Assembly (NCBI RefSeq): GCF_003999255.1
Contig: NZ_CP034791.1
Location: 393,501 to 457,500 of the forward strand
Direction: 5' to 3'
Length of the DNA stretch: 64,000 nucleotides
Source: Caldicellulosiruptor changbaiensis
Lineage (GTDB): Bacteria; Bacillota; Thermoanaerobacteria; Caldicellulosiruptorales; Caldicellulosiruptoraceae
The translations under genes were made by a program, and so were the position numbers. The notes beneath the pieces were generated by a model. It worked only from the letters and a program-made list of their open reading frames with translations, ran no database searches and was not told where the DNA came from. Within the stretch, counting starts at the first letter, position 1; each line of letters starts with the position of its first letter. Positions 27,028 to 36,613 of the stretch are shown one piece after another.

Positions 27028-27442
27028 ATGAGACTTACGCAAGCATCCGACTATGCACTCAGAATAGTGCTTCACCTTTCAAAGAAAAAAGGGAATGGTA
27101 GTTGAGGCAGACACTATCTCGGAAGAAGAAAAGATTCCCAAAAGATTTTTGTTGAAAATATGTAGGGATTTGATAAAGGCAGGAATTATAGAATCCGCAC
27201 GGGGCAAAAATGGAGGTTATATCCTTGCTAAAAATCCTGAAGACATAACAATGAAAGATGTGATACTGGCGGTAGAAGGTACCTTGGCTTTGAACAGGTG
27301 CCAGATAGACCCTTCTGCTTGTAGTAAAAGAGCTACTGGGTATTGCGCTGTGCACAAAGCTTTTTGTTCAGTGATGGAGATTGTTGCGAAGGAGTTTGAA
27401 AAGTATAACTTTGCTGAGCTTGCAAAAATGGATGGAAACTAA
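27028..27442 (+). pseudogene. Rrf2-family transcriptional regulator, one-base frameshift
   Basis: ATG 27028 begins MRLTQASDYALRIVLHLSKK, the classic Rrf2 winged-helix N-terminus. In the run AAGAAAAAAGGGAATGG one extra base breaks the frame; the adjacent frame carries on EADTISEEEKIPKRFLLKI, GKNGGYILAKNP, and then CQIDPSACSKRATGYC, whose three cysteines are where Rrf2 proteins such as NsrR and IscR hold an iron-sulfur cluster. Read through, the protein is about 138 residues, normal for the family. An error or slippage in the A6G3 run could restore it. The promoter and operator are intact. Confidence 0.78.
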
Positions 27443-27471
27443 TTTCAGTTTCCATCTTTATTTTGTAAACA

Positions 27472-27496
27472 AAAGTATACTAAAATAGTATACTTT
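27472..27496 (+). promoter_or_regulatory. Perfect palindromic operator
   Basis: AAAGTATACTA-AAA-TAGTATACTTT has two 11-base arms that match perfectly around a 3-base centre. It closely matches the site over the rrf2 promoter and lies just before the remnant at 27503, so it was probably the operator of that lost target gene. Confidence 0.7.
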
Positions 27497-27502
27497 TAAA
27501 AT

Positions 27503-27752
27503 ATGAAAGAATCAATTAATATCGCGGAAGAAACAAGCACTGGCTGATGGTGCTTTTGGACTGGCGCTTGGATTGCCTTTACATCTTTCAATTCCACCTT
27601 TTATAACAGGAAGCAAGCTGGTGACAGAGATTCTGACAGAAAAGTTGCCAGACATAACTGGAGGACGGCTGATTATAAATAATGATGTAAAATCTTCTGC
27701 TGATGAGCTTGAAGGTATCATCCTTCAGCGCAGAAAAGATATGGGTATCTAA
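27503..27752 (+). pseudogene. Remnant of a hydroxylamine reductase / Ni-CO dehydrogenase family gene
   Basis: From 27528 a frame of 74 codons reads LPLHLSIPPFITGSKLVTEI, then LPDITGGRLIINND and ELEGIILQRRKDMGI before the stop at 27750. This matches the C-terminal end of the hybrid-cluster protein / CO dehydrogenase family. An ATG at 27503 in another frame (MKESINIAEETS) may be the old start, so nearly the whole central part with all cluster ligands is deleted. It follows the palindrome at 27472. No function is expected. Confidence 0.5.
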
Positions 27753-27863
27753 GTGAAGAGGTGTGTGCCAGTGAAGAGAATATGGGTAGAGCTGGGTGTA
27801 TGTCCGGCTCTACATCTATCCTCTGCTCTATAGTTACTCTAACAATTGAACAAGATGGGGATA

Positions 27864-27898
27864 AATCTTCCCTTTTGAAAAGGGAAGATTTTTTTTAT
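27864..27898 (+). terminator. Intrinsic terminator
   Basis: AATCTTCCCTTTTGAAAAGGGAAGATT forms a perfect hairpin followed by eight T residues, closing the decayed Rrf2/hybrid-cluster locus. Confidence 0.88.
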
Positions 27899-28045
27899 TT
27901 TGTCATTAAGTTTGGCTCATTTTACATTCCAGAGTTTAATTTACTTCTTTCCACAGGTAATTGACACAGAATTCTTTTGAGCGTAAAATATATAGCATGC
28001 AAAATATTCTTATACGAAATATTTTAAATTGAAAGGGGCGCAAAG

Positions 28046-28489
28046 ATGGATGATATAAGCAAAGGACTTAAGATAATTGAGCTTGTGAAGGAAATAATGA
28101 AAATAACAAAGAAAATAGCAAGGCACCAGTTTGACCAATTTGACATCACAGCACCTCAGGGGATGCTTCTGGGGCAGCTGATTCGCCATGGAAAGATGAA
28201 GGTGAGCGATTTGAGCAAAAAAATGGGGCTATCTAACAGCACTGTCTCAGGAATAATTGACAGGCTTGAAAAGCAGGGGATGGTTCAGAGAATAAGAAGT
28301 CAAGAAGACAGAAGAGTTGTGTATGTTGATGTCACACCAAAGTTCAAAGATGCTTTTGAGAAAAATTTCAAGGATATGGAGAAGAGGTTTGAAGAAATAC
28401 TCAACAGGGCAGACGAAAAAGAGATAGATACAATATTAAATGGCCTTGAAACCTTAAAAAAGGTTTTAGATAGGTATGTGCACAAATAG
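28046..28489 (+). CDS. MarR-family transcriptional regulator
   Basis: 147 residues with the MarR winged-helix fold: ITAPQGMLLGQLIRHGKMKV, then LSKKMGLSNSTVSGIIDRLE as recognition helix region and RIRSQEDRRVVYVDVTP as the wing. It lies 63 bases upstream of a pair of ABC exporter genes, the usual arrangement of a local repressor for a drug exporter that responds to the transported compound. Start ATG follows GAAAGGGG. Family certain; ligand unknown. Confidence 0.92.
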   Translation: MDDISKGLKIIELVKEIMKITKKIARHQFDQFDITAPQGMLLGQLIRHGKMKVSDLSKKMGLSNSTVSGIIDRLEKQGMVQRIRSQEDRRVVYVDVTPKFKDAFEKNFKDMEKRFEEILNRADEKEIDTILNGLETLKKVLDRYVHK

Positions 28490-28552
28490 AGTTTTGTCTA
28501 CAATAGCTATTTTGGCTAAAGATCCAAAAACTAACAAAGAAGGTGAGATAAC

Positions 28553-30781
28553 TTGACAAAACTGGCAAGATACTTGAAACCATATGTCTTCCTACTCTTT
28601 ATGGTCATCTTTTTTGTAGTAGTTCAGGCGATGAGCGACTTGTCCTTGCCTGATTACATGTCAGATATTGTCAACAAAGGTATCCAGCAAGGTGGTATAG
28701 TAAATGCAGTACCAGAAGCTATAAGAAAGACACAGATGGATAAACTCTTGCTCTTTGTATCAGATAGAGATAAGGAAAGAATTTTAAATGACTACAAACT
28801 AATTGATAAGTCAAGCAGTGAGTATGAAAAGTATTTGAAGAAATACCCCATTTTGTCCAAAGAAGCTGTATATGTATTGAAAAAAGTTGACAAAGAAGAG
28901 ATAGATAAACTGAATATACCCATGGCAAAAGCACTTTTAACAGTAGCAGGGATTGAAAAGGCAAAAGCAAATGCAAAAAATGGCGTAATTGAATTCAGTG
29001 GCAAACAGATTCCAGCAAATGTAGACCTTTTCATGCTTTTGAGCCAGCTTCCAAAGGATCAGCTTCTTAAAATTAGGGATGAGATAGACAAAAAGTTTTC
29101 TTCTTTAGGTGATAACATGGTAGTGCAGGCAGCAGCTGCTGTAATTAAAGATGAGTATAAAAAGATTGGGATTGATACAGGTACCATTCAAACAAACTAT
29201 ATATTGCGCATAGGACTTTTGATGCTTCTAATTACTCTTTTGAGCGCATTTTCTACTGTGATGGTTGCATTTTTTGGTTCAAAGGTTGCAGCTGGCGTTG
29301 CAAGAGATTTAAGGAAAGACATTTTTACAAAAGTAGAGAGTTTTTCAATAGCTGAATTTGACAAATTTTCAACGGCTTCTTTGATTACAAGAACAACAAA
29401 CGACATTGCTCAGATACAGATGCTTCTTGTAATTATGATAAGATTGGTATTTTATGCGCCTGTGATGGGCGTTGGAGGAGTGTTCAAGGCTCTTAGCAAA
29501 AGCCATTCAATGTCGTGGATTATAGCTTTGGCAGTTATAATTCTTTTAGGGCTCATAGCTGTACTTTACACAGTTGCAATGCCAAAATTTAAACTTATGC
29601 AAAAACTCATTGACAGGCTGAACCTTGTTGCAAGAGAAAACCTCTCTGGTATTATGGTTGTCAGAGCATTTAACAGTGAAGAGTTTGAAAAAAAGCGGTT
29701 TGACGATGCAAACAAAGATTTAACGAGGGTTGGTCTTTTTGTCAACAGAACAATGGCAGTCATGTTTCCGACCATGATGCTTGTTATGAACGGAATTACA
29801 CTTTTGATTGTATGGGTAGGGGCTCACCAAATTCAAAACTCAAGTATGCAAGTTGGAGATATGCTTGCGTTCATGCAGTACGCTATACAGATTATATTTG
29901 CCTTTTTGATGCTATCTGCCCTGTTTATTATGATACCAAGAGCTTCTGTATCTGCACAGCGTATTGCTGAAGTACTATCAACAGAACCTTCTGTAAAAGA
30001 CCCTGAAAATCCAAAAAGCTTTGATGAGAGCAAAAAAGGCATGGTTGAGTTTAGAAATGTTTCTTTCAAATACCCCGGTGCAGAGGAATATGTTCTAAAA
30101 AACATAAGCTTTACAATTTTACCCGGCCAGACAGTTGGCATTATTGGAAGGACAGGCTCAGGAAAAAGCACACTTGTAAATTTAATTTTGAGGTTTTATG
30201 ATGCAACAGAAGGTCAAGTTTTAGTTGATGGGGTAGATGTGAGAGAAGTTAAGCAAGAAGACTTGAGAAAGAGAATAGGATATGTCCCACAGAAGAGCTG
30301 GCTTTTTAGTGGAACTATAAAATCTAATCTCAAATACGGCAGGGATGACGCAACAGACGAAGAGATTGTAGAAGCAGCAGAGATTGCCCAGGCGCTTGAG
30401 TTTATCAATGAAAAGCCCAACAAGTTTGATACCGAGATTGCTCAAGGTGGGACAAATGTGTCAGGTGGACAAAAACAAAGACTTTCTATTGCAAGAGCTC
30501 TTGTTAAAAAGCCTGAGATTTACATCTTTGATGAGAGCTTTTCAGCTCTTGACTTTAGAACAGAACTTGCTCTGAGAAGGAAACTCAGAGAAAAGTTGAA
30601 AGACAGCACAGTTATTATGGTTTCGCAAAGGGTTGCAACTATGATGCATGCTGACCAGATTATAGTATTAGATGATGGTGAGCTTGTTGGGATAGGAAAA
30701 CACGAAGAACTTTTAAAAACTTGTCCAACCTATAGAGAAATAGCACTATCACAGCTGCCAGAGGAGGAGTTGCTGGTATGA
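28553..30781 (+). CDS. ABC exporter half-transporter with large extracytoplasmic insertion
   Basis: 742 residues. The first membrane helix (about 10-30) is followed by a hydrophilic segment of roughly 170 residues before the next helices (from about 215), far longer than in standard exporters. The ATPase domain begins near residue 490: Walker A GRTGSGKST, signature NVSGGQKQR, Walker B IYIFDESFSALD. The switch histidine is replaced by glutamine (MVSQRVAT), so one nucleotide site is likely weakened. It overlaps the next gene by four bases and forms a heterodimer with it. TTG start at 28553 follows GAAGGTGAG. The substrate is unknown; drugs or lipids are typical. Confidence 0.9.
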   Translation: MTKLARYLKPYVFLLFMVIFFVVVQAMSDLSLPDYMSDIVNKGIQQGGIVNAVPEAIRKTQMDKLLLFVSDRDKERILNDYKLIDKSSSEYEKYLKKYPILSKEAVYVLKKVDKEEIDKLNIPMAKALLTVAGIEKAKANAKNGVIEFSGKQIPANVDLFMLLSQLPKDQLLKIRDEIDKKFSSLGDNMVVQAAAAVIKDEYKKIGIDTGTIQTNYILRIGLLMLLITLLSAFSTVMVAFFGSKVAAGVARDLRKDIFTKVESFSIAEFDKFSTASLITRTTNDIAQIQMLLVIMIRLVFYAPVMGVGGVFKALSKSHSMSWIIALAVIILLGLIAVLYTVAMPKFKLMQKLIDRLNLVARENLSGIMVVRAFNSEEFEKKRFDDANKDLTRVGLFVNRTMAVMFPTMMLVMNGITLLIVWVGAHQIQNSSMQVGDMLAFMQYAIQIIFAFLMLSALFIMIPRASVSAQRIAEVLSTEPSVKDPENPKSFDESKKGMVEFRNVSFKYPGAEEYVLKNISFTILPGQTVGIIGRTGSGKSTLVNLILRFYDATEGQVLVDGVDVREVKQEDLRKRIGYVPQKSWLFSGTIKSNLKYGRDDATDEEIVEAAEIAQALEFINEKPNKFDTEIAQGGTNVSGGQKQRLSIARALVKKPEIYIFDESFSALDFRTELALRRKLREKLKDSTVIMVSQRVATMMHADQIIVLDDGELVGIGKHEELLKTCPTYREIALSQLPEEELLV

Positions 30782-32658
30782 ATGAAGACAAGGGAACACA
30801 ACAAAGAAGTGTGCATGGGATAAGACCTCGAAGGGGTATGGGCCATAGATCGCGTGGTTTTGTCCCCGGTGAGAAAGCAAAAGATTTTAAGGGGACTATG
30901 AAAAAACTTATAAAATATTTGTCTGCCTATAAGATTTCTTTCATAACTGTGCTGGTTTTGGCAATTTTGAGTACATCATTTTCGATTGCAGGACCCAAGA
31001 TTTTGTCAAAGGCAATTACAAAGATCTTTGAAGGTATAATGAACAGAATAACCGGGCAGGGCAGCGGCATAGATTTTGAATATATTGGAAAGATTTTAAT
31101 TATTCTACTTGTACTGTATGGGCTCAGCAGCATTTTCGGGTATTTGCAAGGATGGATAATGTCTGGTGTTTCAATGAAAATCACATACAGATTTAGAAAA
31201 GAAATATCAGAGAAGATAAATAGACTCCCTCTGAAATATTTTGAGAGCACCAACCAAGGTGAGATTTTATCGAGGATTACAAATGACGTTGATACAATTA
31301 CACAAACACTTAATCAGAGCATGACACAGATAATTACCTCTGTGACAATGGTCCTTGGTGTGCTTGTGATGATGATCAGTATTAACTGGCTGATGACCTT
31401 GGTTGCACTTTTGATCATACCTGCATCTTCAATTATCATTGCCTTTATTATCAAATACTCTCAAAAATATTTTAGACAACAGCAAGATTATTTAGGACAT
31501 TTAAATGGGCATATAGAGGAAATGTATGGTGGGCATCATATAGTCAAGGCCTTTAATGGCGAGAAAAAGAGTATTGAAAAGTTTGATAGCCTTAACAATA
31601 CATTGTACAATGCTGCTTGGAAGTCGCAGTTTTTGACAGGTGTGATGATGCCGCTTATGAACATCATTGGCAATTTAGGATATGTAGTGGTAACCGTTCT
31701 TGGCAGCTGGCTTGTTATAAAAAATGCAATTGAGGTTGGGGATATTCAGGCGTTTATACAGTACATCAGGTCATTTACACAGCCGATTGCCCAGATTGCA
31801 AATATCTCAAACATCTTGCAACAGACTACTGCGTGCGCTGAAAGAGTATTTGAGTTTTTAGAAGAAGATGAAGAAGTGCCAGATACGCCAAAACAGATTA
31901 ATCTTGAGGATATAAAAGGGGAGATTGAGTTTAGAAACGTCAGGTTCGGTTACAGGCCAGACAAGATTGTTATAAACAATTTCTCTGCAAAGATAAAAGC
32001 AGGGCAAAAGGTGGCAATTGTTGGACCAACTGGTGCTGGCAAGACTACCATTGTAAAGCTTCTTATGCGGTTTTACGATGTTAATGATGGTGCAATTTTG
32101 ATTGACGGACATGATATAAGAGAATTTTCACGAAAAGACCTACGATCTTTATTTGGCATGGTTTTGCAAGACACATGGCTTTACAATGGAACTATTAAAG
32201 AGAATATAAAATACGGAAAGCCAGATAGCACAGACGAAGAAGTGATAAGAGCAGCAAAGCTTGCCCACATTGACCACTTTATAAGGACACTCCCACAAGG
32301 GTACGACACAGTGTTAAATGAGGAGACTACGAATATATCTCAAGGTCAAAAACAGCTTTTGACAATTGCACGTGCTATCTTGAAAAATCCAAAAATTCTT
32401 ATACTTGACGAAGCAACAAGCTCTGTTGACACACTCACAGAAATCCAAATACAAAAGGCTATGGACAATTTAATGAAAGGAAGAACCTCCTTTATAATAG
32501 CGCACAGGCTTTCTACAATAAGAGATGCTGATTTGATACTTGTCATGGACCATGGCGACATAGTGGAACAGGGTACACACCAAGAACTTCTCAAAAAGGG
32601 TGGATTTTACGCGAAGCTTTACTACAGCCAGTTTGAAAAAGAAGAGCTGGCAAGTTAA
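30778..32658 (+). CDS. ABC exporter half-transporter, partner subunit
   Basis: 626 residues with about six membrane segments and a C-terminal ATPase domain. A basic, Gly/Arg-rich N-terminus of 35 residues (HGIRPRRGMGHRSRGF) precedes the first helix. Walker A is GPTGAGKTT, Walker B ILILDEATSSVD and the switch histidine is present (IIAHRLST), but the signature motif is NISQGQKQ instead of LSGGQ. Together with the Gln switch in the partner, the composite site formed by partner Walker motifs and this signature is the degenerate one, as in other heterodimeric exporters. ATGA overlap with the upstream gene gives coupled translation. Confidence 0.9.
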   Translation: MNEDKGTQQRSVHGIRPRRGMGHRSRGFVPGEKAKDFKGTMKKLIKYLSAYKISFITVLVLAILSTSFSIAGPKILSKAITKIFEGIMNRITGQGSGIDFEYIGKILIILLVLYGLSSIFGYLQGWIMSGVSMKITYRFRKEISEKINRLPLKYFESTNQGEILSRITNDVDTITQTLNQSMTQIITSVTMVLGVLVMMISINWLMTLVALLIIPASSIIIAFIIKYSQKYFRQQQDYLGHLNGHIEEMYGGHHIVKAFNGEKKSIEKFDSLNNTLYNAAWKSQFLTGVMMPLMNIIGNLGYVVVTVLGSWLVIKNAIEVGDIQAFIQYIRSFTQPIAQIANISNILQQTTACAERVFEFLEEDEEVPDTPKQINLEDIKGEIEFRNVRFGYRPDKIVINNFSAKIKAGQKVAIVGPTGAGKTTIVKLLMRFYDVNDGAILIDGHDIREFSRKDLRSLFGMVLQDTWLYNGTIKENIKYGKPDSTDEEVIRAAKLAHIDHFIRTLPQGYDTVLNEETTNISQGQKQLLTIARAILKNPKILILDEATSSVDTLTEIQIQKAMDNLMKGRTSFIIAHRLSTIRDADLILVMDHGDIVEQGTHQELLKKGGFYAKLYYSQFEKEELAS

Positions 32659-32682
32659 CAAGGAAAAATGCCTGAACAAACA

Positions 32683-32714
32683 AAAGTCCTGGGGCAAAAC
32701 CCAGGACTTTTTTT
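32683..32714 (+). terminator. Intrinsic terminator of the MarR-exporter operon
   Basis: AAAGTCCTGGG pairs with CCCAGGACTTT around a six-base loop, with a T-run following. Confidence 0.9.
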
Positions 32715-32758
32715 CTTAAGGAGTTTCCTTGAACAGATAAGATCGACACTTTTTGTTC

Positions 32759-33586
32759 TTAGCTATTTAGAGTTTTCTTGTATAAGTTTGGTGTAACTCC
32801 AAACTTGTTTTTGAATTCTTTAATAAAATGAGAAATATTTTCATATCCTATATCATAACACACATTGGTAACATTTTCAAATTTTAATAGCTCTTTTGCT
32901 TTATTAAGTTTTAAATCTTTAATATATTCTTTCGGAGATTTCCCTGTGAACTTTTTGAAATACCTGGTAAATTCATATTCTTTCATGTTAAATTCTTTGG
33001 CAATATCTGAAATCTTTAATTTGCGCAAATAATTGGTGTTTATATAATCCAAGATATGATATATTTCTGAATTTTTATCGTTTATTATCTTCTCAGCACC
33101 TCTGTATTTGAAGATATCATATACAAACTCTTGAGTATATAAATCAAGGAGAAACTCTCTGTTGACTTTTCTGCTGAAGAATGTATCAACAATCTTTTTG
33201 TATGTCTCTGTCAAATCTGGGCTGTACTTTCCTACAAAAAGTACATTATTGACAATGCCAAGTTCATAAGGTTCAAACTCCATTTTTAGCTTGCTCAAAA
33301 CGTGGTTCATTAAATAGCTGTCTATTTCTATAACTAATGCTTTAGTTTTTTCTTTAATTTCTAATTTAACTCTTGAATAAGGCGGCAAAATTACAAAACT
33401 ATTACTATCATACTTAAATTTTTCAGAATCATTTATTTCCACATATTTATCTCCTTGTAGAATACTGCAAAATCTCAGATAGTTTTTTGATGAATAACTT
33501 GCTCTTATATAATTATCGAAATCATAGTAAAATACTCTAACATGTTCTGCCTCTAAAACAGATGTTGGTATTAGGTCACTTACCAT
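32759..33586 (-). CDS. AraC-family transcriptional regulator
   Basis: 275 residues. The C-terminal 100 residues hold two helix-turn-helix motifs: LKISDIAKEFNMKEYEFTRY and VTNVCYDIGYENISHFIKEF, ending in the family motif FGVTPNLYK. The N-terminal 150 residues are a cupin-like sensing domain. It is divergent from the Fe-alcohol dehydrogenase gene at 33698 with a 111-base gap, so it probably regulates that gene. Inducer unknown. Confidence 0.9.
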   Translation of the reverse strand: MVSDLIPTSVLEAEHVRVFYYDFDNYIRASYSSKNYLRFCSILQGDKYVEINDSEKFKYDSNSFVILPPYSRVKLEIKEKTKALVIEIDSYLMNHVLSKLKMEFEPYELGIVNNVLFVGKYSPDLTETYKKIVDTFFSRKVNREFLLDLYTQEFVYDIFKYRGAEKIINDKNSEIYHILDYINTNYLRKLKISDIAKEFNMKEYEFTRYFKKFTGKSPKEYIKDLKLNKAKELLKFENVTNVCYDIGYENISHFIKEFKNKFGVTPNLYKKTLNS

Positions 33587-33697
33587 TTCTATACCCCCGG
33601 CAAAAATGAAATATTATTTGCAAAAAAGAATTAGAAGAAGAGAAAAAGTGCATGTTAAAATTATAACAACATTTGCAGCAGATGTGGAGGGGTAAAT

Positions 33698-34849
33698 GTG
33701 AAAACATATAGATTTTACATGCCACCTATTAGCTTAATGGGAAGAGGATGTTTAAAAGATGTTGGGCAAGAAATCAAAGGTCTCGGTTATAAAAAAGCAC
33801 TAATTGTAACAGATAAAACGTTAGTAAAGATTGGTTTAGTTAAAAAAGTTACTAACATATTGGATGAAGCAAATATAAGTTATGTGATATTTGATGAAAC
33901 AAAACCTAATCCAACAGTAAAGAATGTTGAAGACGGCTTAAAAGTGTTAAAAGATAATAATTGCGACTTTTTAATATCAATTGGAGGCGGCTCACCACAT
34001 GATTGTGCCAAAGGTATAGGACTTGTTGCAACTAACGGAGGTTCAATAAAGGACTATGAAGGGGTAAACAAATCACAAAACCCGATGCTTCCTCTTGTTG
34101 CTATCAATACAACTGCAGGAACAGGCAGTGAAGTGACAAGATTTGCAATTATCACTGATGAGGATCGACATGTAAAGATGGCAATAGTTGACTGGCATGT
34201 GACACCACTTATTGCTGTAAACGACCCAGAACTTATGATTGAAATGCCAAAGTCGCTGACTGCTGCAACTGGAATGGATGCGTTAACACATGCAATCGAA
34301 GCATATCTTTCCACAGATGCAACACCGGTTACAGATGCTTCAGCCTTGATGGCAATTGAATTGATTTTCAAATATCTAAAAAAAGCTGTTGAAAATGGTA
34401 ATGATATTGAAGCAAGAGAAAAAATGGCCTATGCTGAGTATTTGGCAGGGGTTGCATTTAACAATGCAGGTTTGGGCTATGTTCATGCAATGGCACATCA
34501 ATTAGGAGGATTTTATGATTTGCCGCATGGAGTATGCAATGCAGTGCTATTACCACATGTTTTAGCATACAACTTAAAGGTAGTTCCACATAGGTTTATT
34601 GACATTGCAAAAGCAATGGGACTTGATGTAGAAGGGGTATCAGCTGAAAAAGCTGGTGAAATGGTAATTGAGGGCATTAAAGCTTTGTCAAAAGAAATAG
34701 GAATACCAGCTGGTTTGAAAGAATTAGGTGTAAAAGAGGAAGACATAAGGACTTTAGCTGAAAATGCTTTAAAAGATGCTTGTGGTTTGACAAATCCAAG
34801 ACAAGCTACTGTAGAAGAGATAATGGAAATTTATAAAGCAGCATTTTAA
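33698..34849 (+). CDS. Iron-containing alcohol dehydrogenase
   Basis: 383 residues, full length. [16 protein letters not shown] is the nucleotide-binding region and [15 protein letters not shown] follows; metal ligands lie in [12 protein letters not shown] and in [20 protein letters not shown]. Members reduce short-chain aldehydes or oxidise alcohols with NAD(P)H; the sequence is closest in style to ethanol/butanol or 1,3-propanediol dehydrogenases. Start is GTG 33698 with GGAGGGG upstream; the overlapping ATG one frame off meets a stop at once. Single gene with its own terminator, divergent from AraC. Confidence 0.93.
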   Translation: MKTYRFYMPPISLMGRGCLKDVGQEIKGLGYKKALIVTDKTLVKIGLVKKVTNILDEANISYVIFDETKPNPTVKNVEDGLKVLKDNNCDFLISIGGGSPHDCAKGIGLVATNGGSIKDYEGVNKSQNPMLPLVAINTTAGTGSEVTRFAIITDEDRHVKMAIVDWHVTPLIAVNDPELMIEMPKSLTAATGMDALTHAIEAYLSTDATPVTDASALMAIELIFKYLKKAVENGNDIEAREKMAYAEYLAGVAFNNAGLGYVHAMAHQLGGFYDLPHGVCNAVLLPHVLAYNLKVVPHRFIDIAKAMGLDVEGVSAEKAGEMVIEGIKALSKEIGIPAGLKELGVKEEDIRTLAENALKDACGLTNPRQATVEEIMEIYKAAF

Positions 34850-34870
34850 AAAAATTTTTGAAAAAACTTA

Positions 34871-34909
34871 AAGGCGGGCGATTCTGAGGAAATTGCCCGC
34901 CTTTTAATC
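34871..34909 (+). terminator. Intrinsic terminator of the alcohol dehydrogenase gene
   Basis: AAGGCGGGCGATT pairs with AATTGCCCGCCTT (one G-U pair), followed by a T-rich tail. Confidence 0.88.
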
Positions 34910-34950
34910 TTTTAATATTGCCTTAAATGGAAATTTTACGATTCTGACTG

Positions 34951-36495
34951 TTAATTTAAAATGATAAAGGAATAAGGTTTTATTGAAAAAGCAAGTTTTC
35001 CATTTTTTAAAGACAAGATTTTCCCAGATCCTTTAACTATTTTGCCGGCAAGCTTAATATTAGATGGCAGGCTTATAGTCTTTGATAACTCCTTGCCTGT
35101 AAAATTAAAAATTACAACCATTTTTTGGTTTTTATAAACTCTTGCGAAACTAAGTATATCAAAAGAGGTTTTAATTAGCTGAAAGTCACCTTTTAATGAC
35201 GGTAGGTTCTTTTTTCGGAAACTAATCATGTCTCTGTAGAAATTGAGCAGAGAATTTTTGTCTTTTTCTTGTTTTTCAACTGAAGCAACATCAGGGCCGC
35301 TATTGTAAAGGCTCATCTCCCAGTTTGTCTGTCCTTTTTTCCATGTCTCATACCATTTGAATGGCTCTCTAATATATTCATCTGGTTTTTGCCCTTTCAT
35401 GCCAATTTCTTCACCATAGTAGATGAAAGGATTGCCAGGCAGTGTCAATAATAATGCTGCAGCTAATTTCATTTTGCTGTTTGACCCAATTTCGCTATAA
35501 GCCCTGTTCATATCATGGTTTGTCAAAAATGGTGCATCAACAAATTGGGGATTGACATTTTTGTAGAGATTGTATATTGAAGAGAGGTTATTTTGCAAAG
35601 TTTGAGTATTTTCATATTTTACTCCTTCAATGATGTTTTGAGCAATAGTAAAGTTAAAACAAGAATCAAATATCTTTGCATATTGCCCTATTCTTTGAGG
35701 ACTATCCCACACTTCTGCTATAAGGTATACATCTTTTTTAATACTTCGGCAGAATTTTGCATATTCTTCCCACCACGCAAGAGTATCTTTTTCTCTGCTC
35801 AAAGGATAAATATGCTTTGCGGCATCAAGCCTAAAACCATCTACTCCTTTTTCTAACCAAAACTTGGCAATTTTCTTCATCTCTTCTCTCACAGCTTTAT
35901 TGTCAAAATTGAGGTCTGGCATCTCAGACCAAAATATAGCGTTGTAGTAACTATCACCCTTTTTATACCATTGTCTTGTGCCAAGGTCTGATGGTTCATC
36001 GAGGTTTGTGTTTGGTGTTGCCCAGATATAATAGTTTCTGTACTTGCTATTTTTATTGCTTGATGCCTCTATAAACCAAGGGTGTTTGCTGCTTGTGTGA
36101 TTTATCATCATATCTATAATTACTTTGATACCCATCTTGTGAGCCTTTTTTATGAAGTTGACAAAATCCTCATTTGTACCATAGTCGGGATTGACTTTGT
36201 AATAGTCTGTTACATCATATCCATGATAGCTTGGAGATTCGAATATTGGCATAAGCCAGATGGCATTTACATCTAAGGATTTAATATATGGAAGTTTTTC
36301 AGCCAAACCATTTATGTCCCCTATGCCATCACCATTACTATCGTAAAATGACCTGACAAAAACTTCATAGAAAATCAAACCGTCTTTTTTAGTTTGAACT
36401 GGGCTTTGAGAATTAGAAAAACCTGCCAAAAATGAGCTGAGTCCAATTACGAAAACGATAGCAAATATAAGTATGTACCTTAAGATTCTCTTCAT
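34951..36495 (-). CDS. Secreted GH13 alpha-amylase
   Basis: 514 residues. Residues 1-30 form a signal peptide or anchor (MKRILRYILIFAIVFVIGLS). GH13 regions are in order: DVNAIWLMPIFESPSYHGYD, VIIDMMINHTS, GVDGFRLDAAKHI with the nucleophile Asp, VYLIAEVWD with the acid Glu, and FLTNHDMNRA with the third acid. It should cleave alpha-1,4-glucans outside the cell to maltodextrins. A longer frame begins at 36516, but AAAGGGG sits correctly before ATG 36495. A LacI-type operator lies in its promoter and is shared with the maltodextrin genes at 54-61 kb, so the products are probably imported by that transporter. Confidence 0.93.
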   Translation of the reverse strand: MKRILRYILIFAIVFVIGLSSFLAGFSNSQSPVQTKKDGLIFYEVFVRSFYDSNGDGIGDINGLAEKLPYIKSLDVNAIWLMPIFESPSYHGYDVTDYYKVNPDYGTNEDFVNFIKKAHKMGIKVIIDMMINHTSSKHPWFIEASSNKNSKYRNYYIWATPNTNLDEPSDLGTRQWYKKGDSYYNAIFWSEMPDLNFDNKAVREEMKKIAKFWLEKGVDGFRLDAAKHIYPLSREKDTLAWWEEYAKFCRSIKKDVYLIAEVWDSPQRIGQYAKIFDSCFNFTIAQNIIEGVKYENTQTLQNNLSSIYNLYKNVNPQFVDAPFLTNHDMNRAYSEIGSNSKMKLAAALLLTLPGNPFIYYGEEIGMKGQKPDEYIREPFKWYETWKKGQTNWEMSLYNSGPDVASVEKQEKDKNSLLNFYRDMISFRKKNLPSLKGDFQLIKTSFDILSFARVYKNQKMVVIFNFTGKELSKTISLPSNIKLAGKIVKGSGKILSLKNGKLAFSIKPYSFIILN

Positions 36496-36517
36496 TGAAA
36501 TATTCCCCTTTCTCAAA

Positions 36518-36531
36518 TGATATCGTTTGCA
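36518..36531 (-). promoter_or_regulatory. LacI-type operator at the amylase promoter
   Basis: Read on the minus strand TGCAAACGATATCA, matching the sites at 53896, 55784 and 60403. It lies directly downstream of the -10 element, a position that blocks transcription when occupied. Confidence 0.65.
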
Positions 36532-36533
36532 TT

Positions 36534-36562
36534 ATTATATACCATATGAACTTTTTTGTCTA
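36534..36562 (-). promoter_or_regulatory. Promoter of the amylase gene
   Basis: On the minus strand TAGACA (36557-36562) and TATAAT (36534-36539) with a 17-base spacer. Confidence 0.72.
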
Positions 36563-36587
36563 TATTGTCTAATTTAATGCAATAAAT

Positions 36588-36613
36588 AAAAAAAGAGGGA
36601 TAAATCCCTCTAC
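36588..36613 (-). terminator. Intrinsic terminator of the envelope operon
   Basis: On the minus strand GAGGGATTTATCCCTC is followed by seven T residues; it overlaps the stop of the last operon gene. Confidence 0.85.

Noticed and set aside
27761..27964. 67-codon open frame after the hybrid-cluster remnant
   Set aside because: It runs across the terminator hairpin at 27864-27898, so it is not a real gene.
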